This document shows positions 62,220 through 64,000 of a stretch of 64,000 nt of DNA, in pieces. The number at the start of each line of letters is the position of its first letter. Position 1 is the first letter of the stretch. This stretch comes from Hyalangium versicolor (GTDB lineage: Bacteria; Myxococcota; Myxococcia; Myxococcales; Myxococcaceae). The stretch is from the NCBI RefSeq assembly GCF_020103695.1, contig NZ_JAHXBF010000025.1, positions 62,001-126,000 on the forward strand. Direction: 5' to 3'. Both the position numbers and the translations under genes were made by a program. Under the pieces are notes generated by a model, which had not been told where the DNA came from, ran no database searches, and worked only from the letters and a program-made list of their open reading frames with translations.

Positions 62220-63701
62220 ATGGGAAGCTGGAGGAGAGCTGTCGCCTGGACCGCGGCGCTGGGTGTGCTGGGGGCCGTGCTCGTCGCGGTGTTCCCCGAC
62301 AGCTACCAGCAGGATGGGGGACAGCACTATCTGTTCGCACGCTGGGCCTTCCGCCTCCCCCACTACTTCGTCAAGGTGTGGGCCCGGCCCCTCTTCATGC
62401 TCGTCTATGCCCCGGCGACTCAGCTCGGCTATTCGCCCGCCCAGCTCGTCACCGTGCTCGTCTGTCTCGTCACCAGTTGGCACACGTTCCGGCTCGCGGA
62501 GGAGCTGGGCCTCGCAAGGCCCCACCTCACCGTCCCCCTCCTGTGGTTCCAGCCATCCTGGCTGCTGCTGAGCCACGAACTCATGACCGAGCCCCTCTTC
62601 GCGCTCGTCTTCGTTCTCGCGCTGCGGCTCCATCTCTCTGGACGGGTGATGGCTGGCGTCGGTGTGGCGTCCCTCATGCCCCTGGCCCGCCCCGAGGGCT
62701 TCTTCCTCGGCATCCTCTGGGGCGTGTGGCTCCTCATCGATCGGCGCGACTCACGCCCCGTCTGGAAGCGACTCCCTTCCACCCTGCTCCTGCTCTCAGG
62801 CTGCGCCCTGTGGTGGCTGGCCGCGTACCTGCTCACCCGCGATCCCCTCTTCATCCTTCACGACTGGCCCCGAGACTGGCACGCCACCGCCGCCGAATAC
62901 GGCTTCGAGCCAGTGTGGAGCTACATCCTCCGCCTCCCGGAGCTGGTCGGGCCCCTACTCCTCGTCCCCTTCCTGCTGGGATTGAGCCTCCTGCTCCGCC
63001 GACGCCAACTGGGCACCGCCACCTCGGCCTTCCTCGTGCTCTTCGTGCTGCACTCCGTGCTCCACACCTTCGGCCTCTTCGGCTCCGCCGGCTACCCGCG
63101 CTACCTCGTCTGTGTCGCTCCCGCCACCGCCCTTATCACCCTCGTTGGCTGGAACCTCCTCGCCGACTGGCTCTCCCGTTTCTCTCGTCCACGGATGGCC
63201 TGGCTCGTGGGCTCTCTGGTGCTCGTGCCCTCAGCGCTCGCGGCACTCCTCTACGTCGATGCCGCTCAGTGGGCCCGCGATGCATGGGCCGTGGATGCCA
63301 CGGTGGCTCGCTTCCGTGAGGAGCCTCGTCCCGTGGCGCGCTTCTATGGCAGCCAGCGCTACATGAACATCGTGTTCGATGACGGCGCTCAGGAACCCCG
63401 CCTCGGCCAGGACCGCGAACGCAACCTGCAGATCCTTCGCGAGGCTCCACCCGCCACACTCGTCATGTGGGACGCTCAACGTGGACCCGACTGGTTCCGC
63501 TTGGAGGTGAAGGATCTCGAAGCGCTCGGATACACCCTGCTGCGCTCCGATGAGTACGTCCTCACTGGCAAGCTGCTGAACCGCTCGCCCGGACCCTGGT
63601 TCGACTATGGCTATGGTCCGCTGGTCCGATACGGATGGAGGTGGCACGGCTTCGGCGGCCCCCACTCCGTCCACCTGTTCCTGCTCTACAAGGAGCGCTG
63701 A
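62220..63701 (+). CDS. Polytopic membrane protein of GT-C glycosyltransferase type
   Basis: A 493-residue protein from the ATG at 62220, with about ten hydrophobic segments. The first periplasmic loop has DSYQQDGGQHYLFARWAF with acidic residues of the kind found at GT-C active sites. A hydrophilic domain of about 120 residues ends the protein. It resembles PMT/ArnT-like glycosyltransferases but no specific family can be named. The longer frame back to 61965 overlaps the EAL gene and is rejected. It starts 35 bases after that gene and may be co-transcribed. Confidence 0.75.
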   Translation: MGSWRRAVAWTAALGVLGAVLVAVFPDSYQQDGGQHYLFARWAFRLPHYFVKVWARPLFMLVYAPATQLGYSPAQLVTVLVCLVTSWHTFRLAEELGLARPHLTVPLLWFQPSWLLLSHELMTEPLFALVFVLALRLHLSGRVMAGVGVASLMPLARPEGFFLGILWGVWLLIDRRDSRPVWKRLPSTLLLLSGCALWWLAAYLLTRDPLFILHDWPRDWHATAAEYGFEPVWSYILRLPELVGPLLLVPFLLGLSLLLRRRQLGTATSAFLVLFVLHSVLHTFGLFGSAGYPRYLVCVAPATALITLVGWNLLADWLSRFSRPRMAWLVGSLVLVPSALAALLYVDAAQWARDAWAVDATVARFREEPRPVARFYGSQRYMNIVFDDGAQEPRLGQDRERNLQILREAPPATLVMWDAQRGPDWFRLEVKDLEALGYTLLRSDEYVLTGKLLNRSPGPWFDYGYGPLVRYGWRWHGFGGPHSVHLFLLYKER

Positions 63702-63723
63702 ACCTCGCGCTCTCGCTCGCTCC

Positions 63724-64000
63724 TCAGGGGACGATCTTGATCGCCGAGACGCCCTCGAACTCCACCGTCGAGCCCTTCGTCACTCCCACCGACTGGCACC
63801 ACCCTCCCGGCACCTCCAACACGAACTGGCTGGGAATTCCCACCGAACGCGCCGTGTACGTGCGCGGCTCCGCCCGCTCCACGATCCCCACGATGCGCTT
63901 CTCCGCGTTGATGAACACCATGTCCAACGAGATGAGCGTGTTGCGCATCCAGAAGCTCTGCACCTCTTCCTCCGGAAACAGGAAGAGCATCCCCTTGCCC
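63724..64000 (-). CDS. DUF192 protein, 3' part
   Basis: The C-terminal 91 residues or so of a DUF192 protein whose start lies beyond the right edge. The visible part has GMLFLFPEEEVQSFWMRNTLISLDMVFI when split at the conserved glycine-methionine and FWMRNT motif, then RTYTARS and FVLEVPGGW. DUF192 proteins are small, often exported, and of unknown role. The ATG visible at 63990 is inside the domain, so it is not the start. Confidence 0.9.
   Translation of the reverse strand, partial: GKGMLFLFPEEEVQSFWMRNTLISLDMVFINAEKRIVGIVERAEPRTYTARSVGIPSQFVLEVPGGWCQSVGVTKGSTVEFEGVSAIKIVP

Overview
The window is a G+C-rich chromosomal stretch from a myxobacterium, most likely a cystobacterineous genus such as Archangium, Cystobacter, Hyalangium or Stigmatella (inference). 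The signs are two MYXO-CTERM surface proteins, the Glt/Cgl gliding-motility genes, a eukaryotic-type Ser/Thr kinase, many lipoproteins, and families I recall from the Myxococcus xanthus MXAN_2538-2562 neighbourhood. No rRNA, tRNA, CRISPR array, insertion sequence or prophage was seen. Coding density is very high. Many genes are joined by 4-nt stop/start overlaps, so operons can be read directly from the sequence.

Left part (1-9.6 kb): a Fur-family regulator converges on a six-gene minus-strand operon: TonB-dependent receptor, lipoprotein, ExbB, ExbD, TonB, PepSY membrane protein. A paralogous lipoprotein is transcribed divergently. Both divergent promoters carry good matches to the Fur box (13/19 and 14/19). 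The receptor carries an extra TonB C-terminal-like domain at its own N terminus. This is a self-contained, iron-regulated uptake island and the most interesting system in the window.

9.6-23.4 kb: acetyl-CoA synthetase, a small lipoprotein, a Nudix hydrolase, a site-2-type protease with a repetitive tail, a single-TM protein and an orphan DUF4157 (eCIS-type) protein. Then comes a four-gene operon of a MYXO-CTERM protein, a beta-barrel, a PKD lipoprotein and a fused MoaD-MoaE (MoaX-like). A Usg-type aspartate-semialdehyde dehydrogenase relative without the catalytic cysteine follows, then an HTH-SRPBCC pair with a clear operator.

23.4-34 kb: an envelope cluster uppS-cdsA-rseP-rlpA-tsaB, a Ser/Thr kinase with a long acidic insert coupled to a RluA-type pseudouridine synthase, YjbQ, DNA polymerase IV and an Ig-like lipoprotein.

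34-48 kb: a LysR/SDR divergent pair, a large secreted M36 metalloprotease, the methionine-salvage operon mtnB-mtnD-mtnC, PcnB-type poly(A) polymerase, a sensor histidine kinase, and plsX coupled to a HAD-type phosphatase.

48-64 kb: an MFS exporter, the gliding-motility genes (two paralogous outer-membrane barrels, GltC and divergent CglC/GltK), a VWA protein, purE-purK-ybaK, a quinone-oxidoreductase-type dehydrogenase, a coiled-coil membrane protein, an EAL-CBS-GGDEF c-di-GMP protein, a GT-C-type membrane protein and the end of a DUF192 protein.
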